A DNA stretch of 63,963 nt from an uncultured Lachnospiraceae bacterium. GTDB taxonomy: Bacteria; Bacillota; Clostridia; Lachnospirales; Lachnospiraceae. Both the position numbers and the translations under genes were made by a program. Of this stretch, positions 52,399-60,945 are shown piece after piece (positions within the stretch are counted from its first letter, which is position 1; each line of letters opens with the position of its first letter). A model generated the notes under the pieces. The model searched no databases. It worked only from the letters and a program-made list of their open reading frames with translations, and was not told the DNA's origin. The stretch lies in NCBI GenBank assembly GCA_947169935.1, contig CAMVRS010000005.1, positions 1-63,963 of the forward strand, written 5' to 3'.

Positions 52399-53301
52399 TT
52401 GGATACCAGTATTTTACTTGAAAACGGAACAAATGAACTGGAAGTTCTTGAGTTCAAAGTAGGCAATCGTCATTACGGCATCAATGTTGCGAAGGTAAGG
52501 GAGATAATCACTTATCAGGAAGTGACCCCCATGCCCCATGCGCATCCGGGCATCGAAGGCGTTTTTATGCCCCGCGGTACCATGCTCACAGCCATAGACT
52601 TAAAGAGCTGTCTCCAGATGGGAGCTTCGCAGCCCGGCGGTCTGTTCATTATCACTAATTTCAATTCGCTGGATCTGGCTTTCCATGTTGAGAGCGTGCT
52701 GGGTATCCACAGGGTTTCCTGGGCTGATATCATGAAACCTTCGGCTACCGTAGCCAATGTGGAGGACGGCGTATCCACAGGTATCGTCAAGAAGGGCGAT
52801 AAGCTGATAATAATACTTGATTTTGAAAAGATAATCGCAGACATCAATCCCGAGATAGCTATCAAGGTTACCGATGTGGCGGCTCTGTCCGACAGGAAGC
52901 GTATTGATGTACCCATTCTGATAGCAGAAGATTCCGCACTGCTTAACAAGCTGATAGTGCAGTCACTGGAGACGGCAGGGTATACCAATCTTACCCATAC
53001 GGAGAACGGGCAGCAGGCCTGGGATCTTATCAGCAAATGGAAGGATGAAGGCACCCTGGAGGAGAACGTCCAGTGTGTCATCACCGATATCGAGATGCCC
53101 ATAATGGACGGTCATCATCTTACCAAACTGATAAAGACAGATGATAAACTTAAGAACCTGATCGTGGTTATCTTCTCGTCGATGATAAATGATGATCTGC
53201 GCCGCAAGGGAGAACAGCTTGGAGCTGATGCGCAGCTCACCAAGCCCGAGATAGGAAGCCTTGTGAGCGCAGTGGATAAGCTTTTGGGGGTAACATGTTA
53301 G
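52399..53301 (+). CDS. cheV: Chemotaxis coupling protein CheV
   Basis: 300 residues. An N-terminal CheW domain (about 10-155: FKVGNRHYGINVAKVREI...) couples receptors to CheA. A C-terminal receiver domain (about 170-300) has the phospho-acceptor D230 in ITDIEMP, acidic AED at the start and the Lys in LTKPE. Phosphorylation is known to tune receptor adaptation. It starts with TTG at 52399 behind AAAGGAGAG. It overlaps the antiporter gene by 7 nt. Confidence 0.95.
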   Translation: MDTSILLENGTNELEVLEFKVGNRHYGINVAKVREIITYQEVTPMPHAHPGIEGVFMPRGTMLTAIDLKSCLQMGASQPGGLFIITNFNSLDLAFHVESVLGIHRVSWADIMKPSATVANVEDGVSTGIVKKGDKLIIILDFEKIIADINPEIAIKVTDVAALSDRKRIDVPILIAEDSALLNKLIVQSLETAGYTNLTHTENGQQAWDLISKWKDEGTLEENVQCVITDIEMPIMDGHHLTKLIKTDDKLKNLIVVIFSSMINDDLRRKGEQLGADAQLTKPEIGSLVSAVDKLLGVTC

Positions 53302-54287
53302 AACTTATAGTACATATAGCTATGTTGGTGGTCGGATTCGTCGGCCTTATCAAAGGGGCAGACCTTTTTGTGGATGGCAGTTCATCCATAGCCAGACAGT
53401 TCAAGGTCCCGGGCGTCATCATAGGTCTCACTATCGTGGCTATGGGTACCAGTGCTCCGGAGCTTGCTGTAAGTACTTCGGCTGCTGTATCGGGTTCAAA
53501 CGAGATCGCCTTAAGTAATGTGCTTGGTTCCAATATCTTCAACCTGCTGGTTGTGCTTGGCTTCTGTGCACTCTTTAATACCATACCCGTAGAAAAGAAC
53601 ATACTTAAAAGGGATTTTCCCCTGCTTATAGTTATGTCCATAGCGGTCTTTTTACTGACCTGTTTTGGCAGCATCACTAAGGGAACCCTTTTCAGCGGAG
53701 CTTTTTCCGGTGAGGTCGGCGAGGTAAGCCGTTATATAGGGATCATCTTTATGGTTGTCTTTGTTATCTATATCGTGGTACTGATACAGGATGCAAGAAA
53801 GAACAAGATAGAGGAAGAGACGGAAGACCCCATGCCTCTGCTTAAGAGCATAGGGTTTATACTGATCGGACTTTTGCTGATAGTTGCCGGCGGTGAAGGC
53901 GTCGTGCTGGGTGCCAAGTATATAGCGGCAGCAGCGGGAATGAGTGAAACGCTTATAGGTCTTACCATTGTGGCTGTCGGTACATCGCTCCCCGAACTGG
54001 TAACTTCCACAGTGGCTGCAAAGAAGGGCGAAGTAGGCATGGCAGTAGGTAATGCGGTGGGATCCTCCATATTCAATCTGCTGCTCATACTGGGTATCTC
54101 ATCAGCGATACATCCCTTCGGCGTTAACATGGCGTCGGCAGCTGATATGCTGGTACAGATCTTTGTAGTGGTTGTGACCCTGATCTTTTCGGCCACCGGC
54201 AAGGGCATAACCAAACTTAAAGGCGCTGTAATGCTGCTTATGTATGTAGCCGATATCGCCTTTGCTATCTGGAGAAATTATTTATAA
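53295..54287 (+). CDS. Calcium/sodium antiporter (CaCA family, YrbG-like)
   Basis: 330 residues with about ten hydrophobic segments in two inverted halves. Each half carries the alpha-repeat signature: GTSAPELAVS...SNVLGSNIFNLL in the first and GTSLPELVTS...GNAVGSSIFNLL in the second. The acidic and Asn/Ser residues coordinate Ca2+/Na+. GGGGG precedes the ATG within the end of cheV. Translational coupling to cheV is probable; a functional link is not evident. Confidence 0.94.
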   Translation: MLELIVHIAMLVVGFVGLIKGADLFVDGSSSIARQFKVPGVIIGLTIVAMGTSAPELAVSTSAAVSGSNEIALSNVLGSNIFNLLVVLGFCALFNTIPVEKNILKRDFPLLIVMSIAVFLLTCFGSITKGTLFSGAFSGEVGEVSRYIGIIFMVVFVIYIVVLIQDARKNKIEEETEDPMPLLKSIGFILIGLLLIVAGGEGVVLGAKYIAAAAGMSETLIGLTIVAVGTSLPELVTSTVAAKKGEVGMAVGNAVGSSIFNLLLILGISSAIHPFGVNMASAADMLVQIFVVVVTLIFSATGKGITKLKGAVMLLMYVADIAFAIWRNYL

Positions 54288-54288
54288 G

Positions 54289-55137
54289 ATGTTAAAACTT
54301 GGAGAAAAACAGAAACTTATAGTTATTAAAACCGTGGACTTCGGCGTATATCTGGCGGAAAGCACAGAGAGCGCAGATGACAGGGTATTGCTTCCCAAAG
54401 CCCAGGTGCCTGAGGGCTGCAAGATGGGTGATGAGCTGGAAGTCTTTATCTACAGGGATTCACAGGACAGGCTTATTTCTACGACACGCACGCCGCTCAT
54501 TACGCTGGATGGCGTTGCTGCGCTTAAGGTGGTAAGCGTCGGTAAACAGGGCGCTTTTCTGGACTGGGGGCTTGAGAAGGACCTTTTCCTGCCTTACGCC
54601 CAGCAGACCAGGAAACCTGCTGTGGGTGAAGAAGTGCTGGTATATCTTTATATAGACAAGAGCAAGCGTCTTTGCGCCAGCATGAAAGTCTACGATCATC
54701 TGCGTACGGACCCGCCTTATAAGTCCGGGGATGATGTGAACGGTCTGGTATTCCAGGCAAATGAAGATTACGGTATGTTCGTGGCAGTGGATGATATCTA
54801 CTGTGCAGCTATCTTAAAACAGGAATTATATGGGGATGTTAAGCCCGGAGACCGTATCAGGGCAAGGGTCAGCCGTGTGCGTGAAGACGGCAGGCTGAAC
54901 TTAAGCATCCGCGAAAAGGCGCATGTACAGATCTTTCCCGATATGGAACGCATAATGGAGCTTCTGGAGCAGTATGGCGGTATCCTTCCCTTTACGGAGA
55001 AAGCTACGCCGGAAGTCATAAAGCGTGAGACGGGCATGAGCAAAAATGAGTTCAAGCGTGCCGTGGGGCATCTGTACAAGGAAAGAAAGATAATTATTGA
55101 AGACGGAAAGATAAGACTGGTTAAAGATGAACAGTAG
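54289..55137 (+). CDS. CvfB/YitL-like S1 RNA-binding protein
   Basis: 282 residues. Three consecutive S1-like OB folds (about 5-65, 70-135, 145-215) are followed by a winged-helix end (GMSKNEFKRAVGHLYKERKIII). This is the CvfB layout; those proteins bind RNA and affect virulence and gene expression in staphylococci. The start at 54289 follows GGAGA; an upstream TTG lies inside the antiporter gene. It overlaps the CPBP protease gene by 11 nt. Confidence 0.9.
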   Translation: MLKLGEKQKLIVIKTVDFGVYLAESTESADDRVLLPKAQVPEGCKMGDELEVFIYRDSQDRLISTTRTPLITLDGVAALKVVSVGKQGAFLDWGLEKDLFLPYAQQTRKPAVGEEVLVYLYIDKSKRLCASMKVYDHLRTDPPYKSGDDVNGLVFQANEDYGMFVAVDDIYCAAILKQELYGDVKPGDRIRARVSRVREDGRLNLSIREKAHVQIFPDMERIMELLEQYGGILPFTEKATPEVIKRETGMSKNEFKRAVGHLYKERKIIIEDGKIRLVKDEQ

Positions 55138-56071
55138 CAAAGCCGGATGGCTTTTTCTGGTAATCGTATCATGCTTTATCGCAGTGGAGCTGGCCATAAG
55201 CTTTACTCCTGTCGGAGATGCGCTTTCCGTACCTGCTCTGATGGTGATCAGCGAGCTTACGTTCATGCTGCCGGTGGCAGTATGTTTTCTGTTTTCGGGC
55301 AGTTCTGCCGGGGAATGTTTTGCATTAAGGGGCGTAAAGCCTTCCGTAGCCCTTCTCAGTATACCTTATACCTGGATGGTAATACCGCTTACTACGGCGC
55401 TTAATCTCCTTACGCTGTTCTTTACCGATAACCGCGCTTCGGAGATAATGAATTCGCTCTCCGGCGGCGGACTTTTTCTTATGGCTTTATTTACGGCTGT
55501 TATAGGTCCCGTATGTGAGGAGCTTACATTCAGGGGCATTATCTATACAGGTATAAGAAAAAGCGGATCCGCCATGCAGGCAATAGTCTTAAGCGGTCTG
55601 CTTTTCGGGCTTTTTCATATGAACATCAATCAGGCTTTGTATGCCTTCGGACTGGGACTTTTCTTCGGAGCTGTCAGGGAAGTGACCGGATCCATTATCC
55701 CTCCGATAATCTGCCATATGACGGTAAACAGCGGCAGCGTGATAGTGATCATAATACAGAGGTACTTTTTAAAGGATAATGAACTGCTTGAGGAAGCTAC
55801 AAAGACAGTGCTTAAGCCGGAGACCCTGGCGATGGGACTGACGAGTGATATTATACTGGCTTTTATCGGAGTGGCTATAGCCCTCTGCCTGCTGGCTTAT
55901 ATAGCGCGTAAACAGGGAAATATCAGGGCTTTTAAGGATATAGTTGATAAGCGCGACAGCAGCAGGGGAAAAGTCTGGGGTGTGCCTCTCTGGATAGGGG
56001 TATCCATGTCGGTAGCCTTTATGATCGCCATCCTGATACTGGAGTGCATTCTGGGCGGAAGCAGCGCATAA
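55127..56071 (+). CDS. CPBP-family intramembrane metalloprotease
   Basis: 314 residues with about eight membrane segments. Conserved motifs of the Abi/CAAX family are present: EELTFRG (the EExxxR glutamates), FGLFHMN and CHMTVNS, which supply the catalytic and metal-binding residues. Bacterial members act in peptide processing, bacteriocin immunity or anti-sigma control. No bacteriocin gene is near. The start overlaps the S1-protein stop. A hairpin repeat lies 20 nt after the end. Confidence 0.9.
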   Translation: MNSSKAGWLFLVIVSCFIAVELAISFTPVGDALSVPALMVISELTFMLPVAVCFLFSGSSAGECFALRGVKPSVALLSIPYTWMVIPLTTALNLLTLFFTDNRASEIMNSLSGGGLFLMALFTAVIGPVCEELTFRGIIYTGIRKSGSAMQAIVLSGLLFGLFHMNINQALYAFGLGLFFGAVREVTGSIIPPIICHMTVNSGSVIVIIIQRYFLKDNELLEEATKTVLKPETLAMGLTSDIILAFIGVAIALCLLAYIARKQGNIRAFKDIVDKRDSSRGKVWGVPLWIGVSMSVAFMIAILILECILGGSSA

Positions 56072-56091
56072 AAAAAGAACCTCCGCGCGCC

Positions 56092-56119
56092 TGTCATCCT
56101 GAGCGCAGCGAAGGATCTT
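56092..56119 (+). repeat. GNA mini-hairpin repeat, copy 6
   Basis: Outer stem ATCCT/AGGAT, centre GC-GCA-GC. It lies between the 3' ends of the convergent CPBP and yjfB genes. Confidence 0.85.
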
Positions 56120-56130
56120 TCCTGATAATT

Positions 56131-56334
56131 TCAAACCTTTATATCAATATTGCCGCCCACTGCGGGATTCACGGAACGCTCCATAGCAGCGGAATCAAGC
56201 ATCTTTATTAAGCCCTGGCCTTCGTCAGACTGCTGATCCAGAGCTTTGCTGAGCATTATTGTTCCTATGTCACCCATAGTTCCCTGTCTTACAGCAGATA
56301 AAGCAACATTAGTATTAATACCGCCGATACCCAT
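56131..56334 (-). CDS. yjfB: YjfB-family putative motility protein
   Basis: 67 residues. The central helix pair (GTIMLSKALDQQSDEGQGLIKMLDSA) and the C-terminal GGNIDIKV end match the YjfB family, small proteins linked to motility in Firmicutes. AAAGGAGG precedes the ATG on the minus strand. It has its own consensus promoter and no operon partners. Its molecular role is unknown. Confidence 0.85.
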   Translation of the reverse strand: MGIGGINTNVALSAVRQGTMGDIGTIMLSKALDQQSDEGQGLIKMLDSAAMERSVNPAVGGNIDIKV

Positions 56335-56368
56335 GGCACAGTCCTCCTTTCGCTGTATACCTGTTTAA

Positions 56369-56397
56369 ATTATCTCCCATTCGGGCATAGATGTCAA
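56369..56397 (-). promoter_or_regulatory. Sigma-A promoter of yjfB
   Basis: On the minus strand: perfect TTGACA (56392-56397), 17-nt spacer, GATAAT (56369-56374). No sigma-D-type box is present, although the family is tied to motility. Confidence 0.8.
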
Positions 56398-56575
56398 GAA
56401 AAAGCGGAAATTGTAAATTTTTTATGAAAAATGCAAGGTTTACACTAGATTTATTTGTAGAAATAGTTTAAAATATCATTGGTTATAGATAAACTATGTA
56501 ATAATCCGTGCGCGGTATTGTAGATATTTACCATTACGGGTTACATGAGCTTTTTGGGGGAAGGGAGTACTTTAT

Positions 56576-57667
56576 ATGATATCAAATCAGATCCTGCAGA
56601 ATACTATTGATGGTATGACATCCATTACACATGTGGAATTCACCGTGACGGATACGGAAGGCAGGGCAGTTGTTTCTACTATGCAGGAACGCAAGAACTT
56701 TGAAAAAGCGGTTCTTGATTTTGTGCGTTCTGCTGCAGATTCACAGGAACAGCAGAACTATCATTTCTTTAAGATCTTTGATGAGCAGCAGCTTGAGTAT
56801 GTGCTGATCGTGGGCGGAAGCAACGAGAATGCATATCTTGTGGGCAAGATGGCTGCATATCAGCTGCAGAGCCTGCTGGTCGCATATAAGGAAAGATTCG
56901 ATAAGGATAATTTTATCAAGAATCTGCTTCTTGATAATATGCTGCTGGTGGATATCTACGGCCGTGCCAAGAAGCTGCATATGCCCATTGATGCAAGACG
57001 TATAGTTATGATAGTGGAGACCGTTTCCGGCAAGGATAATAATGCCATCGATCTGGTAAAGGAATGCCTGGCAGCAGGCGGCGGAAAAGAGATAGTCACA
57101 GCCGTTGATGAGAAGAACGTTGTGATAGTCAAAGAGCTCTCGGATGATGTGACGGCTAAGGACATCGAAAAATCAGCAAGGGGCATAGTGAGCTTCATGA
57201 ACAAGGAGAAGCTCGAAGGAGTAAAGGTGGCTTACGGTACCGTGGTCGATGAGATCAAAGAAGTGAGCCGTTCCTACAAGGAAGCCAAGATGGCCCTGGA
57301 TGTAGGAAAGATATTCTTTGCGGATAAGGATGTAATCCCTTACAACGAGCTGGGTATAGGCCGTCTTATCTATCAGCTTCCCCTGCCGCTGTGCAAGATG
57401 TTCATACAGGAGATATTTGACGGGAAAAATCCCGAGGAGTTTGATGAAGAAACCCTTACTACTATTCACAAATTCTTTGAGAACAGCTTAAACGTTTCCG
57501 AAACGTCAAGACAGCTGTTCATCCACAGAAACACTCTGGTATATCGTCTGGACAAGCTCCAGAAGAGTACCAATCTGGATCTGAGGGTCTTTGAGGATGC
57601 CATCACCTTCCGCATTGCGCTTATGGTGGTGGAGTACATGAAGTACATGGAAGAGCAGAATTATTAA
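56576..57667 (+). CDS. PucR/CdaR-type transcriptional regulator
   Basis: 363 residues. The N-terminal part (about 1-130) resembles a sugar-diacid or PAS-like sensing domain. The middle is the GGDEF-like module of CdaR regulators without catalytic residues. The C-terminal helix-turn-helix (NVSETSRQLFIHRNTLVYRLDKL) is the PucR signature. The ligand is unknown. GGAAGGGAG precedes the ATG. It stands 16 nt before ftsE and is most likely co-transcribed with the ftsEX wall-hydrolysis genes, which suggests a link to their control. Confidence 0.88.
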   Translation: MISNQILQNTIDGMTSITHVEFTVTDTEGRAVVSTMQERKNFEKAVLDFVRSAADSQEQQNYHFFKIFDEQQLEYVLIVGGSNENAYLVGKMAAYQLQSLLVAYKERFDKDNFIKNLLLDNMLLVDIYGRAKKLHMPIDARRIVMIVETVSGKDNNAIDLVKECLAAGGGKEIVTAVDEKNVVIVKELSDDVTAKDIEKSARGIVSFMNKEKLEGVKVAYGTVVDEIKEVSRSYKEAKMALDVGKIFFADKDVIPYNELGIGRLIYQLPLPLCKMFIQEIFDGKNPEEFDEETLTTIHKFFENSLNVSETSRQLFIHRNTLVYRLDKLQKSTNLDLRVFEDAITFRIALMVVEYMKYMEEQNY

Positions 57668-57683
57668 AGAAAGGAAAAGCGTT

Positions 57684-58787
57684 TTGGCAAAGAGAGAATT
57701 GAACGGCGATCCCGAAGAGATAAAGGCTGCTATAGCCGATCTTCAGGGTAAGGTAGCTGCGAAAAACGCTGCATCTGAAGAGGCATACGAAGAAGAGGCA
57801 TACGATGAGGAAGAGCAGACGCCTGACGTAGAGATAGCCGTAAAGAATTTTGAGGACAGGATTAATGATACGGTCCGCCTTGGAAATGTTGGTGACCTTA
57901 TCAATGACGCCGAAGAAGAGCTGGAAGAACAGCAGCGTTACGAAGAGGAAATAGAGGCAGAAGAGCGCAGACAGCGCAGGGAAATGAGACGCCGCAGCCG
58001 TATGGAAAGCTTAAAGCAGGAACGTGCGGCAGAGGAGGCAGCAGAGCCTGCCCCCAGGAAGATCAAACGAAATAAGAAGTACAAACCTGATGATGATATT
58101 ATCATAGAGATGGAAGGAGTCAGCAAGTCCTATGTAAAGGGCGTGCCGGCTCTTAATGACGTTAATCTCAAAATTAAAAAGGGCGAGTTTGTATTCATAG
58201 TAGGCGACAGCGGATCGGGAAAATCCACGCTGATACGTCTGCTTTTGCGTGAGCTTAAACCTACCACCGGAAGCATATGGGTGAACGGCTATCAGGTAGA
58301 GAAACTCCGCCGCGGTAAAGTTCCCAAGCTTCGCCGCAGCATGGGCGTTGTGTTCCAGGACTTCCGTCTTTTAAAGGACAGGAATGTTTACGAGAACGTT
58401 GCTTTTGCGCAGAGGATCATACAGGTTCCCATCAGGGAGATGAAGAGGAACGTGCCCAATATACTGGCAACCGTAGGGCTTGCAGGTAAGTATAAGGCGC
58501 GCCCCGACGAGCTTTCCGGCGGTGAACAGCAGAGAGTGGCTCTTGCCAGGGCTTTGGTTAACAGGCCGCCTATTCTGCTGGCAGATGAGCCTACAGGTAA
58601 CCTGGATCCCAAGAATACCATTGAGATCATGAATCTTCTGGACACCATCAATAAGAACGGTACTACCGTGCTGGTGGTGACACATAATGACAAGATCGTC
58701 AATGATATGCAGAAGCGCGTTATCACGATAAAGAACGGCGTGATAGTCAGTGATGAAGAAATGGGTGGATATTTAGATGAGGATTAG
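57684..58787 (+). CDS. ftsE: Cell-division ABC ATPase FtsE with long N-terminal extension
   Basis: 367 residues against about 230 for usual FtsE. The ATPase core starts near residue 138 and is complete: Walker [10 protein letters not shown], signature LSGGEQQRV, Walker [12 protein letters not shown] and switch His in VTHND. The first about 137 residues are unique: Ala/Glu-rich, then a Glu/Arg-rich predicted coiled coil (residues 75-115). The start is TTG behind AAAGGAAAAG. The internal Met at the usual FtsE start has no ribosome binding site, so the extension looks real. It overlaps ftsX by 11 nt. Confidence 0.95.
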   Translation: MAKRELNGDPEEIKAAIADLQGKVAAKNAASEEAYEEEAYDEEEQTPDVEIAVKNFEDRINDTVRLGNVGDLINDAEEELEEQQRYEEEIEAEERRQRREMRRRSRMESLKQERAAEEAAEPAPRKIKRNKKYKPDDDIIIEMEGVSKSYVKGVPALNDVNLKIKKGEFVFIVGDSGSGKSTLIRLLLRELKPTTGSIWVNGYQVEKLRRGKVPKLRRSMGVVFQDFRLLKDRNVYENVAFAQRIIQVPIREMKRNVPNILATVGLAGKYKARPDELSGGEQQRVALARALVNRPPILLADEPTGNLDPKNTIEIMNLLDTINKNGTTVLVVTHNDKIVNDMQKRVITIKNGVIVSDEEMGGYLDED

Positions 58788-59676
58788 GACTTTCTTTTAT
58801 GTTATAAAGCAGGGTATCAAGAGCACCTTTAAAAACAAGTGGTTTACACTGGCATCCATAGCAACCATTGGAGCCTGCCTGTTCCTCTTTGGTATAGGCT
58901 ATTCCATAGTGATGAACCTGCAGTATATGGTGAAGGCGGCAGAGGAAGGCGTTTCCATCACGGTATTCTTTAATGATGATATCACCGATGACCGCATTGC
59001 GGAGATAGGAAACATAGTTACCAATCATCCTGCCGTATCCAAGGTAGTATACGTATCGGCTGATGAAGCCTGGGAGCGTTACAAAGCCAGGTATCTGGGC
59101 GATGAGTTCAAGGATGGTTTTACGGAGAACCCGCTGGAACACTCAATGAACTATGAGATCTACTTAAAGGATGTTGAGCGCCAGGCAGAACTGGTATCGT
59201 ATCTTCAGACCCTGCAGGGCGTGCGCCGTGTAAACCGTTCGGACATCACGGCAAACATGCTCAGCGGTATGAATTCACTGATAGCCTATGTTTCCATCGG
59301 TATCATATTCATCCTGCTGGCAGTATCCATCTTCCTTATATCGAATACCGTTATGATAGGTATCTCGGTCAGAAAGGAAGAGATAGCGATCATGAAATAC
59401 ATCGGAGCAACGGATTTCTTTGTCCGCAGCCCCTTCGTTATAGAGGGTTTGCTGATAGGAGCCGTGGGAGCGCTGCTTCCTCTTGGAGTAATATGGTTTT
59501 TATATGACAAGGGGATCAATTATGTGATGGGACGTTTCCCCATCCTTTCGGGAGTACTTACCTTTATGCCCAAGGAGCAGATCTTTGAAAAACTCTTCCC
59601 TGTATCCATGGCGGTGGGTGTAGGCATAGGCTTCCTGGGAAGTTTTGTAACCGTCCGCAGACATTTGAAGGTATAG
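58777..59676 (+). CDS. ftsX: Cell-division membrane protein FtsX
   Basis: 299 residues. The topology is typical of FtsX: one N-terminal membrane segment (about 20-45), an extracytoplasmic domain (about 50-165, with [14 protein letters not shown]) and three C-terminal segments. With FtsE it converts ATP hydrolysis into activation of a wall hydrolase on the outer face. The hydrolase is most likely the M23 protein encoded 3 nt downstream. Confidence 0.95.
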   Translation: MRIRTFFYVIKQGIKSTFKNKWFTLASIATIGACLFLFGIGYSIVMNLQYMVKAAEEGVSITVFFNDDITDDRIAEIGNIVTNHPAVSKVVYVSADEAWERYKARYLGDEFKDGFTENPLEHSMNYEIYLKDVERQAELVSYLQTLQGVRRVNRSDITANMLSGMNSLIAYVSIGIIFILLAVSIFLISNTVMIGISVRKEEIAIMKYIGATDFFVRSPFVIEGLLIGAVGALLPLGVIWFLYDKGINYVMGRFPILSGVLTFMPKEQIFEKLFPVSMAVGVGIGFLGSFVTVRRHLKV

Positions 59677-59679
59677 CTT

Positions 59680-60921
59680 ATGAGCAGATTAAAAGGAAAA
59701 AAATACATATTGATGATAGTTTGCGTCTGGCTTCTGGGATTACCCTTTTTCCTGCCGCAGACTGAAGGCTATGCAGGGGATAAGAACAACGTAGACGAAC
59801 TTAAGGAGCGCATCAGCAAGCGCGAAAAAGAAAAGCAGAATCTCGAGAATGAAAAGAAGCAGATCCAGCAGGGAAAGAGGGATGTGCAGAATTTTATCAG
59901 TTCCCTTGAAGGAGAGAAGGCAGAGCTGGGTGCGATGGTCAGCGAGCTGGACAGCGAGGTGGCAGCTGTTGAAGCCGAGATCGAAGAGTACCAGAAGAAG
60001 ATAGCAGACAAAGAAGAAGAGATAGAGATAATCCGTAAGGAGCTTATTGCCGCAGAGGAAGAAGCTCTGGAACAGTACAATGCCATGAAGATCCGCATCC
60101 GTTATATGTATGAGCGCGGTGAGAATTATTATATGGAGATACTGCTGGGCTCCGAATCCTTTGGTGATATGCTCAATAAGGCAGAGTATGTTCAGACCCT
60201 TAACGAGTATGACCGTAATAAGCTGAACGAATACCAGTATGTGGTTGATAATGTCAGAGCCACAAAGGAAGTGCTGGAAGGCGAAGAGGAAGTGCTGGAG
60301 GAAGCAAAGCAGGCTGCCCAGGAGGATGAGGATAATCTCAATACACTCATTGAAGAAAAGAAAAAGCAGATAGAGGAATATAAGGCGCAGATAGCAGAGC
60401 AGGAAGCGCTTGTTGCCGAATTTGAGGCTGAAGAAGCTGCTCAGGCGGCTGTCATAGCCCAGGTGGAAGCTCAGCTGGCAGCAGACAGAAATGCTCTTGC
60501 GGAAGCACAGCGCATCCATTATAATGGCGGAAAATTCTGCTGGCCCGCTCCTGATTATATACGTATATCAAGTCCTTACGGATACCGTATACATCCTATT
60601 TCCGGAGTGCAGAAGCTGCATGCCGGCGTGGATCTGGCTTCGGCAATGGGAACGCGCATACTGGCAGCTTATGACGGAAAGGTAGTGGCTGCCGCATATA
60701 ATAACAGTATGGGAAATTATGTTATGATCGATCACGGCGATGGTCTGGTGACCGTATATATGCATGCATCCGCACTGCTGGTATCCACGGGACAGAATGT
60801 TACCAAAGGACAGCAGATCGCCAAGGTTGGTTCCACCGGTAATTCCACCGGCCCCCACCTGCATTTTGCGGTACGTCTAAACGGAGCATACGTGGATCCC
60901 ATGCCGTATTTGCGCGGATAA
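59680..60921 (+). CDS. EnvC-like murein hydrolase with coiled coil and M23 domain
   Basis: 413 residues. A signal peptide or anchor (about 8-30) precedes a long coiled coil (about 35-280, rich in E, K, Q and A) and a C-terminal M23/LytM domain (about 285-413). The metal ligands seem complete: HAGVDLA gives the first His and Asp, and GPHLHFA the HxH. That differs from E. coli EnvC, whose LytM site is degenerate, so this protein may cut peptidoglycan itself when FtsEX pulls on its coiled coil. It is followed by an S41 protease gene after 24 nt. Confidence 0.93.
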   Translation: MSRLKGKKYILMIVCVWLLGLPFFLPQTEGYAGDKNNVDELKERISKREKEKQNLENEKKQIQQGKRDVQNFISSLEGEKAELGAMVSELDSEVAAVEAEIEEYQKKIADKEEEIEIIRKELIAAEEEALEQYNAMKIRIRYMYERGENYYMEILLGSESFGDMLNKAEYVQTLNEYDRNKLNEYQYVVDNVRATKEVLEGEEEVLEEAKQAAQEDEDNLNTLIEEKKKQIEEYKAQIAEQEALVAEFEAEEAAQAAVIAQVEAQLAADRNALAEAQRIHYNGGKFCWPAPDYIRISSPYGYRIHPISGVQKLHAGVDLASAMGTRILAAYDGKVVAAAYNNSMGNYVMIDHGDGLVTVYMHASALLVSTGQNVTKGQQIAKVGSTGNSTGPHLHFAVRLNGAYVDPMPYLRG

Positions 60922-60945
60922 TTCGAAAGAAGGCAATACTAAATT

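Noticed and set aside
54262-54288. Upstream TTG start for the CvfB-like protein
   Set aside because: It would overlap the antiporter gene and has no ribosome binding site; the ATG at 54289 fits the S1 domain start.
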